DNA of 58,961 nt, taken from a virus. Position 1 is the first letter of the stretch; every line of letters starts with the position of its first letter. The notes beneath the pieces were generated by a model. That model was not told where the DNA came from. It saw only the letters and a program-made list of their open reading frames with translations, and made no database searches. Both the position numbers and the translations under genes were made by a program. The DNA lies in IMG/VR virus record IMGVR_UViG_3300046005_001450, positions 1-58,961 of that record; one strand, 5' to 3'. Positions 32,388-40,755 of the stretch are shown in pieces.

Positions 32388-33392
32388 ATGAAATTTATAG
32401 TTACAATAGCGGGCCCAACTATGATGTATCGATTAGATATTATAAAAAAATCTAGCCCGGATATTATTAAAGATTATGTAATTATTTTTACGGATAGGTA
32501 TTCTTATAATTTGTATAAGGAAAAAGGTTATCATAATGATTTTAATTTTGTTATAATAGATGATATTAGAAATAATTTTCCTATTAGTTTAGAATACGAA
32601 CAAATATTAGAATTACCTACGGAAGAAGAATACTTAAAAAATTTATATACTTTTTATAATGGTAGTAATAAAAAACTTTTTCCGTATGATATACATCGTT
32701 TCATATTACCTTATTTAGCAGAACAAAATATTTTAAATTTTGCTATTGTTGATTCTGATATGATTTTAAACAATGATAAAGATTTTTTAACCGAATATTT
32801 TAAATCGCTTCCACAATCTTACCTCTACATGCATATGCATGATTATGATCTAGAATTACAACCTAGATTATCCTTATTTCTAAAAAATCAACACCTCTAC
32901 CCAGAAATAAATTTCAACGTAGACCAAATGAATAAAGCTGATGGTTATGTTAGAGGATTTAATTTTAATTCTAAAGAAGATTTATTATTATTTTTTAATA
33001 TATGGAATAAAACAATTGAAGAATATTTTACTTCATCTGACCACGATCATAAAATTGGTGGGGGGAATCTTATTTTAGATTTAGCATTTATATGTCCTTA
33101 TGTAATGCAATTTTTTAAAAGTAAAGGATATACATTTGAAGATTGTCATATAAGCAGAGACATTCGTGGCCAAAGATGCTATCAACATTGCACCCGCCCA
33201 GAAGATACTTTTTACTTTGGAGCTAGATTTGGATGGGGTCATTATAATTTTAATTATTCTGATGTTAGTAATATTTCTAATTTTATAAAAAATAATAAAA
33301 ATCAATTAAGAGAATATTATAATAATCGTCTATCTGTAACCGGTATAACTGATACTCATGTTTATACCACAATTAATGAAAATATACAATGA
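32388..33392 (+). CDS. Glycosyltransferase-like protein (GT-A, DSD motif)
   Basis: 334 aa. Begins immediately after the preceding stop. The N-terminal half is alpha/beta with FPYDIHRFILPYLAEQ and then FAIVDSDMILNND, where DSD is in the place of the nucleotide-sugar metal motif. IGGGNLILDLAFI later resembles the acceptor region of GT-A enzymes. Tyr, Asn and Lys are abundant. The donor sugar cannot be told. It overlaps the next gene by 4 bases. Confidence 0.65.
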   Translation: MKFIVTIAGPTMMYRLDIIKKSSPDIIKDYVIIFTDRYSYNLYKEKGYHNDFNFVIIDDIRNNFPISLEYEQILELPTEEEYLKNLYTFYNGSNKKLFPYDIHRFILPYLAEQNILNFAIVDSDMILNNDKDFLTEYFKSLPQSYLYMHMHDYDLELQPRLSLFLKNQHLYPEINFNVDQMNKADGYVRGFNFNSKEDLLLFFNIWNKTIEEYFTSSDHDHKIGGGNLILDLAFICPYVMQFFKSKGYTFEDCHISRDIRGQRCYQHCTRPEDTFYFGARFGWGHYNFNYSDVSNISNFIKNNKNQLREYYNNRLSVTGITDTHVYTTINENIQ

Positions 33393-34195
33393 TCATAAAT
33401 AGAAGTAATAATATATATGATGAATTACCTAAATTTAATGTAATTCATGGATGTGGGGTTAATAATTTTAGAAATGATGAATACATTGTACCTTTTGTAT
33501 CTAAAGATATAAAAGTGGTAATGATATCTAATTTTAGGCATCAAAGTTCTTTTCCTGAACAATATGAGAATTCTGATAGATTAGATTTTACTTTTATAGA
33601 ATTACCAACTTTTAAATGTTGGATTGATAAAATAGAACCTTTACTTAATTTAGCCAAATCTATAGATAATAAATACATAATGTATTTAGATACTAGTGAT
33701 ACTGTATTATTAACTAATCTTTTAGATCCTAAAAGTTTATTAGATAAATATAAGTGTAAAGTTTTATTTAATGCTGAAGATGATTATTCTAATCCTGGTC
33801 ACCCGTGTGATCCTAAACTTTGGTTAAATGATTATCCTACTTATTATAAAGATAAGGATGCGGTAATAATAAAAAATAAATCAAATTTAGCTAGTAAGAT
33901 GAATACTAATGGGTTTACTAGATCTTTAAATGCTGGGGTATTTTTAGGAGAAAGAGAATTTTTAATAGAGGTACTTCAAAAAATACTAGATTTAATGAAC
34001 GATGATCCCTCAAAAGGATACCCATACGGGGAATCAGACGATCAAGTCCTCTGGCAACATATGATGTCTCTTTATGAAAATAATGAAATAGAAATAGATT
34101 ATTATAATTTATTTTTTCTTTGGACTCATTCTAGAAAATTTGATTTCCCTCATGACCATTGGGAGCATTTTAACTATTTCAATAACATAAATTAA
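33389..34195 (+). CDS. Glycosyltransferase-like protein (PLOD/collagen GT-like)
   Basis: 268 aa. Pattern KYIMYLDTSDTVLLTNLLDP, VLFNAEDD, FTRSLNAGVFLGE and ESDDQVLWQHM resembles the glycosyltransferase domain of procollagen-lysine modifying enzymes and related bacterial/viral proteins. The residues for metal and UDP-sugar binding would be DTSD and the later Asp pair. Donor and acceptor unknown. Linked by a 4-base overlap to the preceding gene. Confidence 0.65.
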   Translation: MIINRSNNIYDELPKFNVIHGCGVNNFRNDEYIVPFVSKDIKVVMISNFRHQSSFPEQYENSDRLDFTFIELPTFKCWIDKIEPLLNLAKSIDNKYIMYLDTSDTVLLTNLLDPKSLLDKYKCKVLFNAEDDYSNPGHPCDPKLWLNDYPTYYKDKDAVIIKNKSNLASKMNTNGFTRSLNAGVFLGEREFLIEVLQKILDLMNDDPSKGYPYGESDDQVLWQHMMSLYENNEIEIDYYNLFFLWTHSRKFDFPHDHWEHFNYFNNIN

Positions 34196-34218
34196 TATTA
34201 ATAAACTAAAAACAAAAT

Positions 34219-35028
34219 ATGAACCAAGTTGTAATAACCCTTACCACAATCCCATCTAGACTAACCCCAGAAAATTTTGAAGAGGGAATTAAAAGTAATA
34301 TTGAATCTTTATTAAATCAAGACTATGAAGGAGAATATGAAATACATTTTAATGTACCTTCTATGTTAAAACAGACTAGTACTGAATATATCATACCTGA
34401 ATGGATAAGAGAAATAGCTAATACTAATCCTAAATTTAAAATATTTGATAACTTAGAAGATCTAGGCCCTGTTACTAAAATAGTACACACTTTAAAAAGA
34501 GTAACAGACCCTGAAGCAATCCTAATAGTATGTGATGATGATTTAGTATACCACCCAGGAATGGTAGCGGAACAAGTAAAAAATCAAAACAAACATCATA
34601 ATACCGCAGTAGGATATGATGGAATAGGAGCACTTGACCCTACAATATTTAATGATATACGATATCATTATGTAGTATCGGTACCTCAAGATATAGAGGT
34701 AAACATATTGCAACATTATAAAACGGTATCATATAGACGTAGATTTTTTGGAGATGACTTTTGGGCAGATTTTGCTTCCCATTCATGGAATGATGATATT
34801 TCTGTAGCCGCTCATATGGGTAAGCAAGGTATCAAAAAACTAGTTGCTTGTTATGAACATGAAGAACCACTACTTACTATTGAAGAATGGAGAGCAAAAG
34901 GTGGTGTTACTACATTTCCTGTATTAAGACACACATCTCACGAACGAGAAGAAGGATGTACTTTATATAGAGATAATCAAGTAAACGATAACCACATGTA
35001 TTTTCATAGAGCAGGATACATCAGATAA
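34219..35028 (+). CDS. Glycosyltransferase family 2-like (GT-A)
   Basis: 269 aa. VVITLTTIPSRLTPENFEEG starts a GT-A fold; GPVTKIVHTL and AILIVCDDDLVYHPGMV hold the donor-binding DDD motif; FGDDFWADFASH and SWNDDISVAAHM look like the catalytic/acceptor loop. Cytoplasmic, no membrane segment. The sugar is not identifiable. Fifth consecutive glycosyltransferase in the block, indicating an ordered oligosaccharide rather than a single decoration. Confidence 0.75.
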   Translation: MNQVVITLTTIPSRLTPENFEEGIKSNIESLLNQDYEGEYEIHFNVPSMLKQTSTEYIIPEWIREIANTNPKFKIFDNLEDLGPVTKIVHTLKRVTDPEAILIVCDDDLVYHPGMVAEQVKNQNKHHNTAVGYDGIGALDPTIFNDIRYHYVVSVPQDIEVNILQHYKTVSYRRRFFGDDFWADFASHSWNDDISVAAHMGKQGIKKLVACYEHEEPLLTIEEWRAKGGVTTFPVLRHTSHEREEGCTLYRDNQVNDNHMYFHRAGYIR

Positions 35029-35044
35029 TACATAAAACTAAAAC

Positions 35045-36874
35045 ATGGGTATAGTTATAAAAACCGAAGATACTGCTTTTAATTTAGAAAACATTAAATC
35101 TCAATTAAGTACTTTAAGTCCTGATGAAAAAACTAAATTATTAGAATACTTATCTGCTACTCCACAACTAGATATAACAAATAATGATATAACATTAGTT
35201 ACTGGTTTATGGAATATAAGTCGAGTAGGTAGAGATTTTGATCATTACATTGAACATTTTAAAAACTTCTTAGATATTCCTATGAAGATGTTTATTTATG
35301 TTCCCCAAGAATTAGAATACTTAGTTTGGGAAAAACGTTCTAAAGAAAATACACATGTTAGAACATTTGAATTAAATAACATTAAAGATAATTTCTATGC
35401 TCCATTTTGGGATAAAACCCAAGAAATTAGAAATAATCCTGAATGGTTAAATCAAACTGGAGAACATGGATGGTTACCTAATAGCCCTCAAGCATCAAAT
35501 GAATGGTATAATCCAATTGTACAATCAAAAATGTTTATGCTTCACGACGCTAAAGTTATGAATGTATTTGATACAGATTATTTCCTTTGGTTAGATGCAG
35601 GTATCAGCAATACAGTATATGATAAACACTTTAGTTCAGATAAATGTTTAGACAAAATTACTCCATATCTAAGTACATTTTTATTTTTAAGTTATCCTTA
35701 TGAAGCAAAAGATGAAATTCATGGGTTTGATTTTAAAGCAATAAACAAATATGCTAGAGAAGAAGTAAAATATGTTTGTAGAGGCGGATTATTTGGAGGA
35801 CATAAAGACTTTCTCTCTCAAGCTAATGGAACTTATTATTCATTACTTCAAGATACATTAAATTCTGGATACATGGGTACTGAAGAGAGCATTTTTAGTA
35901 TAATGTCTCATTTAGAACCTCACATTTATAGACGTTACGCTTTAGATGGAAACGGATTAATTATAAAATTTACTCAAGCATTATTAGATGATCAAGTAGA
36001 ATTAGAAAATAATAGTACTCGTGCTCATGTTTTACCTAAAGGAATTTATACTCCACATAAAACTAAAACATCCCTCTACATGCTTACCTTTAACTTCCCA
36101 GAACAAATTAAGCATACCTTAGCTACTTGGGAAGAAAATTCATCTGATTGGCTTTCTAAACCTAGAAAAATATTATTAGACAATTCAACTGACTATGCAG
36201 CACAGGAAGATAATAAATTAGTTGCTCATCAATATGGGTTTGAATATATTTCATTAGAAGGAAACATAGGAATAAATGGTGGAAGATTATTTGCCGCTAA
36301 ACACTTTGATGAGTCTGATAGTGATTATTATTTCTTCTTTGAAGACGATATGGGGCTAAACCCAGCAAGTGATACTGGTTCATGTAGAAATGGATTTAAA
36401 AATCATATTCCTAATCTATATAAGCACGTTCACGAAATAATGGCTAGAGAAGAATTTGATTTCTTAAAACTATCATTTACAGAAGTATACATGGATAACA
36501 ATATCCAAGTATCATGGTATAATGTCCCTCAAGACTTCAGAAGTTTCCTATGGCCCGACTATGATCAACTCCCAGTTTCTGGTTTAGATCCGTATGCTCC
36601 AAGAACCAAATTTGATAAGGTAGAAGTCCACAATGAGGTATCGTATATTTCAGGAGAAATTTATTATTGCAACTGGCCTATGATTGTAAGTAGAGAGGGT
36701 AATAAGAAAATGTTTTTAGATGTAGAATGGGCTCACCCCTATGAACAAACTTGGATGAGTTATATGTTTCAAGAAACAGTTAAAGGAAATATTAAACCAG
36801 CAATATTATTAGCTTCCCCTGTATGGCATAATAGAATAGTCTATTATAAACCAGAAGAAAGACGTGAGAATTAA
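35045..36874 (+). CDS. Bifunctional glycosyltransferase (two GT-A domains)
   Basis: 609 aa with two catalytic regions. Residues ~50-330 resemble the HtrL/WlaTC family: TLVTGLWNISRVGRDFDHYI, NPIVQSKMFMLHDA, DYFLWLDAGISN and YVCRGGLFGG. Residues ~345-600 form a GT2-like domain: LYMLTFNFPEQIKHTLATW, KILLDNSTDY, YEYISLEGNIGINGG-type donor loop and YFFFEDDMGLNP with the DDM metal motif. Joining both activities in one chain could add two sugars in succession. Start at ATG 35045, 16 bases after the preceding gene. Fusion could alternatively hold one inactive domain; both motif sets look intact. Confidence 0.75.
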   Translation: MGIVIKTEDTAFNLENIKSQLSTLSPDEKTKLLEYLSATPQLDITNNDITLVTGLWNISRVGRDFDHYIEHFKNFLDIPMKMFIYVPQELEYLVWEKRSKENTHVRTFELNNIKDNFYAPFWDKTQEIRNNPEWLNQTGEHGWLPNSPQASNEWYNPIVQSKMFMLHDAKVMNVFDTDYFLWLDAGISNTVYDKHFSSDKCLDKITPYLSTFLFLSYPYEAKDEIHGFDFKAINKYAREEVKYVCRGGLFGGHKDFLSQANGTYYSLLQDTLNSGYMGTEESIFSIMSHLEPHIYRRYALDGNGLIIKFTQALLDDQVELENNSTRAHVLPKGIYTPHKTKTSLYMLTFNFPEQIKHTLATWEENSSDWLSKPRKILLDNSTDYAAQEDNKLVAHQYGFEYISLEGNIGINGGRLFAAKHFDESDSDYYFFFEDDMGLNPASDTGSCRNGFKNHIPNLYKHVHEIMAREEFDFLKLSFTEVYMDNNIQVSWYNVPQDFRSFLWPDYDQLPVSGLDPYAPRTKFDKVEVHNEVSYISGEIYYCNWPMIVSREGNKKMFLDVEWAHPYEQTWMSYMFQETVKGNIKPAILLASPVWHNRIVYYKPEERREN

Positions 36875-36882
36875 AGAAAAAA

Positions 36883-36894
36883 ATCGTATATTTA
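36883..36894 (+). promoter_or_regulatory. Promoter-like -7 box for the DNA polymerase
   Basis: ATCGTATATTTA ends 7 bases before the polymerase ATG. The -33 position reads CGTG, only a partial match. Transcripts would have a very short leader. Confidence 0.5.
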
Positions 36895-36901
36895 AAAGGT
36901 T

Positions 36902-39487
36902 ATGTATCAAGCAATTTATTACAATAGAAGCGCAAAGCAATATCATTTAAGAGATGACAAAAAAGGATGGGTTGAGTTCCAATACCGTCCTACTTGTTAT
37001 GTTGCTAACGAAAGAGGAGAATACCAAACTTTAGAAGGCAATAGAGTAACTCCAACCAAACAATACACCTACAAAGACACTAGCGCTTATGAAAGCGATG
37101 TGGACAAATTTACTCGTATTCTAGTAGATACATACTATGAATCAGATGATGTATCATCATATCAAAATATAGTTTATTTAGATATTGAGTGTGAAATAGC
37201 AGGAGCACTTACTCAAGACAGTGTTCGAAATCCTCAAGGTAAAATAACTGCTATTGCATTGTACGATAATAATTCTACAACTTATTTCTGTTATATATTA
37301 GATGAAGCACAAGCTATGACTCCTTCTGAAACAGAAGGCAGAAGCATCATACCTTGCCCATCAGAGAAAGACTTATTAGCACGATTTCTTAATAAATGGG
37401 AAGAATTAGACCCAACCATTATATCAGGTTGGAACAGCGAATTCTTCGATATACCGTACTTATATCATCGAATGGCCAAGGTATTGGGAAAAGAAGAGGC
37501 CGTGCGTATATCGCCGTTAAATCAAGTAGATGACACTGAATTCTTGGGAGTTAAAACCACTACTATAGCAGGTTTAAACCATCTTGATTATATGTTATTG
37601 TTTAAAAAATATGTAACAACTCAAGAACCATCTTATGCTCTAGGAAATGTGGGTGAAAAATATGTTAACTTAGGCAAACTTGAATATTTAGGATCTTTAG
37701 ATAAATTATTTAAAGACGATATTCAAAAGTTTATAGATTATAATATTCGAGACGTTGAAATTATTATTGAATTAGAGAAAAAACTTAAATTCATTGATTT
37801 AACAGTTACAGTGTGTCATTTATGTCATGTACCATATAATCAAATTTATATGTCAACTATGTTAAATGAAGGCGCTATTTTAACTTATTTAAAACGTAAA
37901 GGTATAGTTTCACCAAACAAACCTACAACATATAATCCTTCATTACGAGATATTAAAGAAGAATATGCTGGTGGTTATTTAAAAGATCCAACACCGGGAT
38001 TATACGAATGGGTTATTGACTTAGATTTTACATCACTGTACCCATCAATTATTCGTTCCTTAAACATAGGCATTGAAACATTAGTAGGACGTATTGTAAA
38101 TAGAGATAAATACGATAACCAATGGTCCCTTAAAGAATTAAAATTGCTCAACCCAGAAACTGAAGTTACTATTGAACGAATTAACGCTAATCGAGGAGTA
38201 GTTCGTTCTACTGTAAAAGTAGGTAAAATGGTTGAATTAATTGAACAAGAAAACTGGATTATATCTGCTCCTGGTGTTATATTTAGTAAAACTAAGGAAA
38301 GTGTAGTTTGTGAAATATTAACAGATTGGTTTAATAAAAGAAGTGAATATAAAGCGTTAATGAAAGATGCTTTTAAAGTTAAAAAAGATCCAATATTAGG
38401 AGACTTTTACAATAGAAGACAACACGCTTATAAAATTAAATTAAATGATGTTTACGGATGTTATGCTATTAATGGTTGGAGATACACGGATGGACATAAA
38501 TTTATATCTAAAGCAATTACCTTAACAGGACAACGATTAATTCAAGAATCTATTAAACATGTAAACAACTGGATGAATACCCAGATTAATACAGAAGGTA
38601 TAGATTATATTGTAACATCCGATACCGATTCACTTTTTATTCAAGTTAAAGATTTACTTAGACAGAGATATCCTGATTTAGATTTAAACAATAGAGAAGA
38701 AACAGTTAAATACGTTTTGGAGATTGCTACTGAAGTACAACAAATTGCAAATGATAACTTACATGGTTTAGTAGTTGAATTGTTTAATCTTCATGATAGA
38801 GAGCATTACTTTGATTTAAAACAAGAGGTTGTACTCGAACGAGGTTATTTTGCAGGTAAAAGACGTTACGCTCAATTTATTGTAAATAAAGAAGGTGTTC
38901 CTGTTGAAGAGTTAGATATTAAAGGTTTAGACCTAATGAAATCAAATTTTCCACCATACTTTAGAAACTTTGCAAAACAGTTACTTCAAGATATTATGTT
39001 TGGTAAACCTAAACCTGATATAGATAAGCAAATCCTAGCATTTAGAGAAAGTATAGATACAGTAGATTGGAAATTATTATTAAAACCTACTGGATTAAAG
39101 AATGTAAGTGGGTACATCGCTTCATCTCCCAGATCCGGTGAGATATTTTCTAAACTCGAAACAAAATGCCCAATCAACACTAAATCAGCTATATATTATA
39201 ATGATTTGCTTAGATTTAAAAAATTAGATAAACAATTTAATACATTCCAAATTGGAGATAAAATGTTCATTGCTTATTTAAAAGATAACCCATATAAAAT
39301 AGAAGTAATAGGGTTTAACGGATATAATGACCCTCCATTTATTACAGAATTTATAGAAAAGTATTTAGACAAAACTAAAATTTTTGATTCTATTCTACGA
39401 AATAAATTAGAAACTATTTATGATGATTTAAAGTGGGGAAAACCTATATTCAATAATAACATAAATAAATTTTTTAAATTTGGATAA
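36902..39487 (+). CDS. Family-B DNA polymerase (replicase, gp43-like)
   Basis: 861 aa, close to T4 gp43 (898 aa). The 3'-5' exonuclease is intact by motif: VYLDIECE (Asp94, Glu96), ISGWNSEFFDIPYLYHR, and FIDYNIRDVEIIIELEKK. Polymerase motifs: DLDFTSLYPSIIRSLNIGIE (motif A, Asp375), KIKLNDVYGCYAINGWRY (motif B) and VTSDTDSLFIQ (motif C, Asp574 and Asp576). GYFAGKRRYAQ matches the thumb-proximal KKRY element. First gene of the core replisome block, followed by the clamp. It is probably the main replicase, in contrast to the short family-A-like protein at 10667-11941. Confidence 0.95.
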   Translation: MYQAIYYNRSAKQYHLRDDKKGWVEFQYRPTCYVANERGEYQTLEGNRVTPTKQYTYKDTSAYESDVDKFTRILVDTYYESDDVSSYQNIVYLDIECEIAGALTQDSVRNPQGKITAIALYDNNSTTYFCYILDEAQAMTPSETEGRSIIPCPSEKDLLARFLNKWEELDPTIISGWNSEFFDIPYLYHRMAKVLGKEEAVRISPLNQVDDTEFLGVKTTTIAGLNHLDYMLLFKKYVTTQEPSYALGNVGEKYVNLGKLEYLGSLDKLFKDDIQKFIDYNIRDVEIIIELEKKLKFIDLTVTVCHLCHVPYNQIYMSTMLNEGAILTYLKRKGIVSPNKPTTYNPSLRDIKEEYAGGYLKDPTPGLYEWVIDLDFTSLYPSIIRSLNIGIETLVGRIVNRDKYDNQWSLKELKLLNPETEVTIERINANRGVVRSTVKVGKMVELIEQENWIISAPGVIFSKTKESVVCEILTDWFNKRSEYKALMKDAFKVKKDPILGDFYNRRQHAYKIKLNDVYGCYAINGWRYTDGHKFISKAITLTGQRLIQESIKHVNNWMNTQINTEGIDYIVTSDTDSLFIQVKDLLRQRYPDLDLNNREETVKYVLEIATEVQQIANDNLHGLVVELFNLHDREHYFDLKQEVVLERGYFAGKRRYAQFIVNKEGVPVEELDIKGLDLMKSNFPPYFRNFAKQLLQDIMFGKPKPDIDKQILAFRESIDTVDWKLLLKPTGLKNVSGYIASSPRSGEIFSKLETKCPINTKSAIYYNDLLRFKKLDKQFNTFQIGDKMFIAYLKDNPYKIEVIGFNGYNDPPFITEFIEKYLDKTKIFDSILRNKLETIYDDLKWGKPIFNNNINKFFKFG

Positions 39488-39510
39488 TCAAAAAATAATT
39501 ATTATATTTA
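39479..39510 (+). promoter_or_regulatory. Class I promoter for the sliding clamp
   Basis: TTTGGAT at 39479-39485 and TATATTTA at 39503-39510, 20 bases between TTTG and the -7 box. The 32-base unit is nearly identical (2 differences) to the one at 53003-53034. It ends only 4 bases before the clamp ATG, so the mRNA may be leaderless. Confidence 0.75.
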
Positions 39511-39514
39511 CAAT

Positions 39515-40255
39515 ATGATTCAAAAATTAGACTTAGTAGAAAATATTGAAAAATACTACCTTGGTGGTATTGTTGAAAGTGTTAAATGGAAAGTATCCAA
39601 TAAAAAACTTCACATTGATTTCGTATCACCACATCAAGACTTAGTAGGTCATGTTGAATGTGATATTGAATTAACTGATGGTGTTTTAGGTATATTTAAC
39701 ACTAGTAGTTTATTAAAATTGTTAAGTATTTTAGATATGGATATTCTAATTACTATTGAACAACAGTTTAAAACACCTGTAAAATTATTAATTGAGGATT
39801 CTAATTTCTCACTTCAATACTCATTAGCCGATCCATATGTTATTGCTCCCTCACCTTCAATAGACGAACCAGAATATGAAACTACGTTTACTATTGATGC
39901 TGAATTTATAACTAGATTTTCTAAAGCAAAAAGCGCATTAGGTGCGAATACTAAAGACATATGTCGAGTATCTAATACGGTGCATGAAGATGGAAATAAG
40001 CAAGTAAAGTTTATATTAGGTGAACCAACATCTCATTCTAATAAAATAGAATTCACCTGCGATGCTTCATATGAATCTGATCAGTCCAATATCCTCCCAT
40101 TTAATTCAGCTCATATTAAAGAAATTCTTAATGCTAATAAAAATGACATTACAGAAGCTAAAGGATCAATTAGTATGAAAGGGTTACTTAAATTAGAATT
40201 TATTACTGAAACTGGAGTATCAACTTATTACTTACCTGAACTAAGAACTACGTAA
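39515..40255 (+). CDS. DNA polymerase sliding clamp, gp45-like
   Basis: 246 aa, near the size of T4 gp45 (228 aa). The beta-rich two-domain pattern starts with MIQKLDLVENIEKYYLGGIV, then GVLGIFNTSSLLKLLSILD, ILITIEQQFKTPVKLLIED, and the second-domain strand ISMKGLLKLEFITETGVSTY with closing YYLPELRT. Trimeric ring that tethers the polymerase and, in T4, also activates late transcription. It sits between polymerase and clamp-loader genes as in T4-like genomes. The ATG follows the -7 box by 4 bases. Confidence 0.85.
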   Translation: MIQKLDLVENIEKYYLGGIVESVKWKVSNKKLHIDFVSPHQDLVGHVECDIELTDGVLGIFNTSSLLKLLSILDMDILITIEQQFKTPVKLLIEDSNFSLQYSLADPYVIAPSPSIDEPEYETTFTIDAEFITRFSKAKSALGANTKDICRVSNTVHEDGNKQVKFILGEPTSHSNKIEFTCDASYESDQSNILPFNSAHIKEILNANKNDITEAKGSISMKGLLKLEFITETGVSTYYLPELRTT

Positions 40256-40464
40256 TGGAACAAATGATTAAAGTAAACGATGACTTGTTCTTAATAAAAA
40301 GAACAACTAACGAATTATATGAACGTTTTGCAAGTTTATGGAATGAAACATCTATAAACCACAAAACATTTAAAAAAGATGGCCGAATGTACTTCTGTGA
40401 ACTTATAGAAGAGGCCCAAATTATAGAAGATAATATTAACCAAAAACAAGAAGAAAATGATTAA
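40255..40464 (+). CDS. Unknown small protein between clamp and GroES (69 aa)
   Basis: Overlaps the clamp stop by 1 base and the GroES start by 8 bases. Short alpha/beta protein (MIKVNDDLFLIKRTTNELYE), with an acidic Gln/Glu-rich end. No recognisable motif. Tight coupling suggests a small accessory protein of the replication or chaperone unit. Confidence 0.65.
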   Translation: MEQMIKVNDDLFLIKRTTNELYERFASLWNETSINHKTFKKDGRMYFCELIEEAQIIEDNINQKQEEND

Positions 40465-40753
40465 AGCAGTATGGGATGCCATAATTGTAAAGGCAGACGA
40501 GAAAAATGACCGTATGCATGGGAAATTTATTATTCCCGATTTAAGCCAAGAAAAAGCAATAATTGGAACAGTTACCGATGTAGGACCAGGAAAATGGAAT
40601 GCAGCTGGAACCGAAAGAGTTCCTATGTCCTTTAAAATAGGGGATAGAGTGTTATTACCTCAAGTAGGATTAACCAAACTAGAGTGGGATGGAATAGAAT
40701 ACTTAGCAACCTCAGAGGCTACAGTATTAGGATTAATTGAAGAACAAAACTAA
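40457..40753 (+). CDS. groES: Co-chaperonin GroES
   Basis: 98 aa, the standard length. It has the N-terminal strand AVWDAIIVKADE, the mobile-loop region (residues ~16-32, KNDRMHGKFIIPDLSQEK), IIGTVTDVGPGKWN, FKIGDRVLLPQVGLTKLEWD and the closing YLATSEATVLGLI. Caps the chaperonin chamber. In T4 the phage co-chaperonin gp31 is needed to fold the capsid protein; here the partner GroEL is encoded 2 bases downstream. Confidence 0.93.
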   Translation: MIKAVWDAIIVKADEKNDRMHGKFIIPDLSQEKAIIGTVTDVGPGKWNAAGTERVPMSFKIGDRVLLPQVGLTKLEWDGIEYLATSEATVLGLIEEQN

Positions 40754-40755
40754 AT

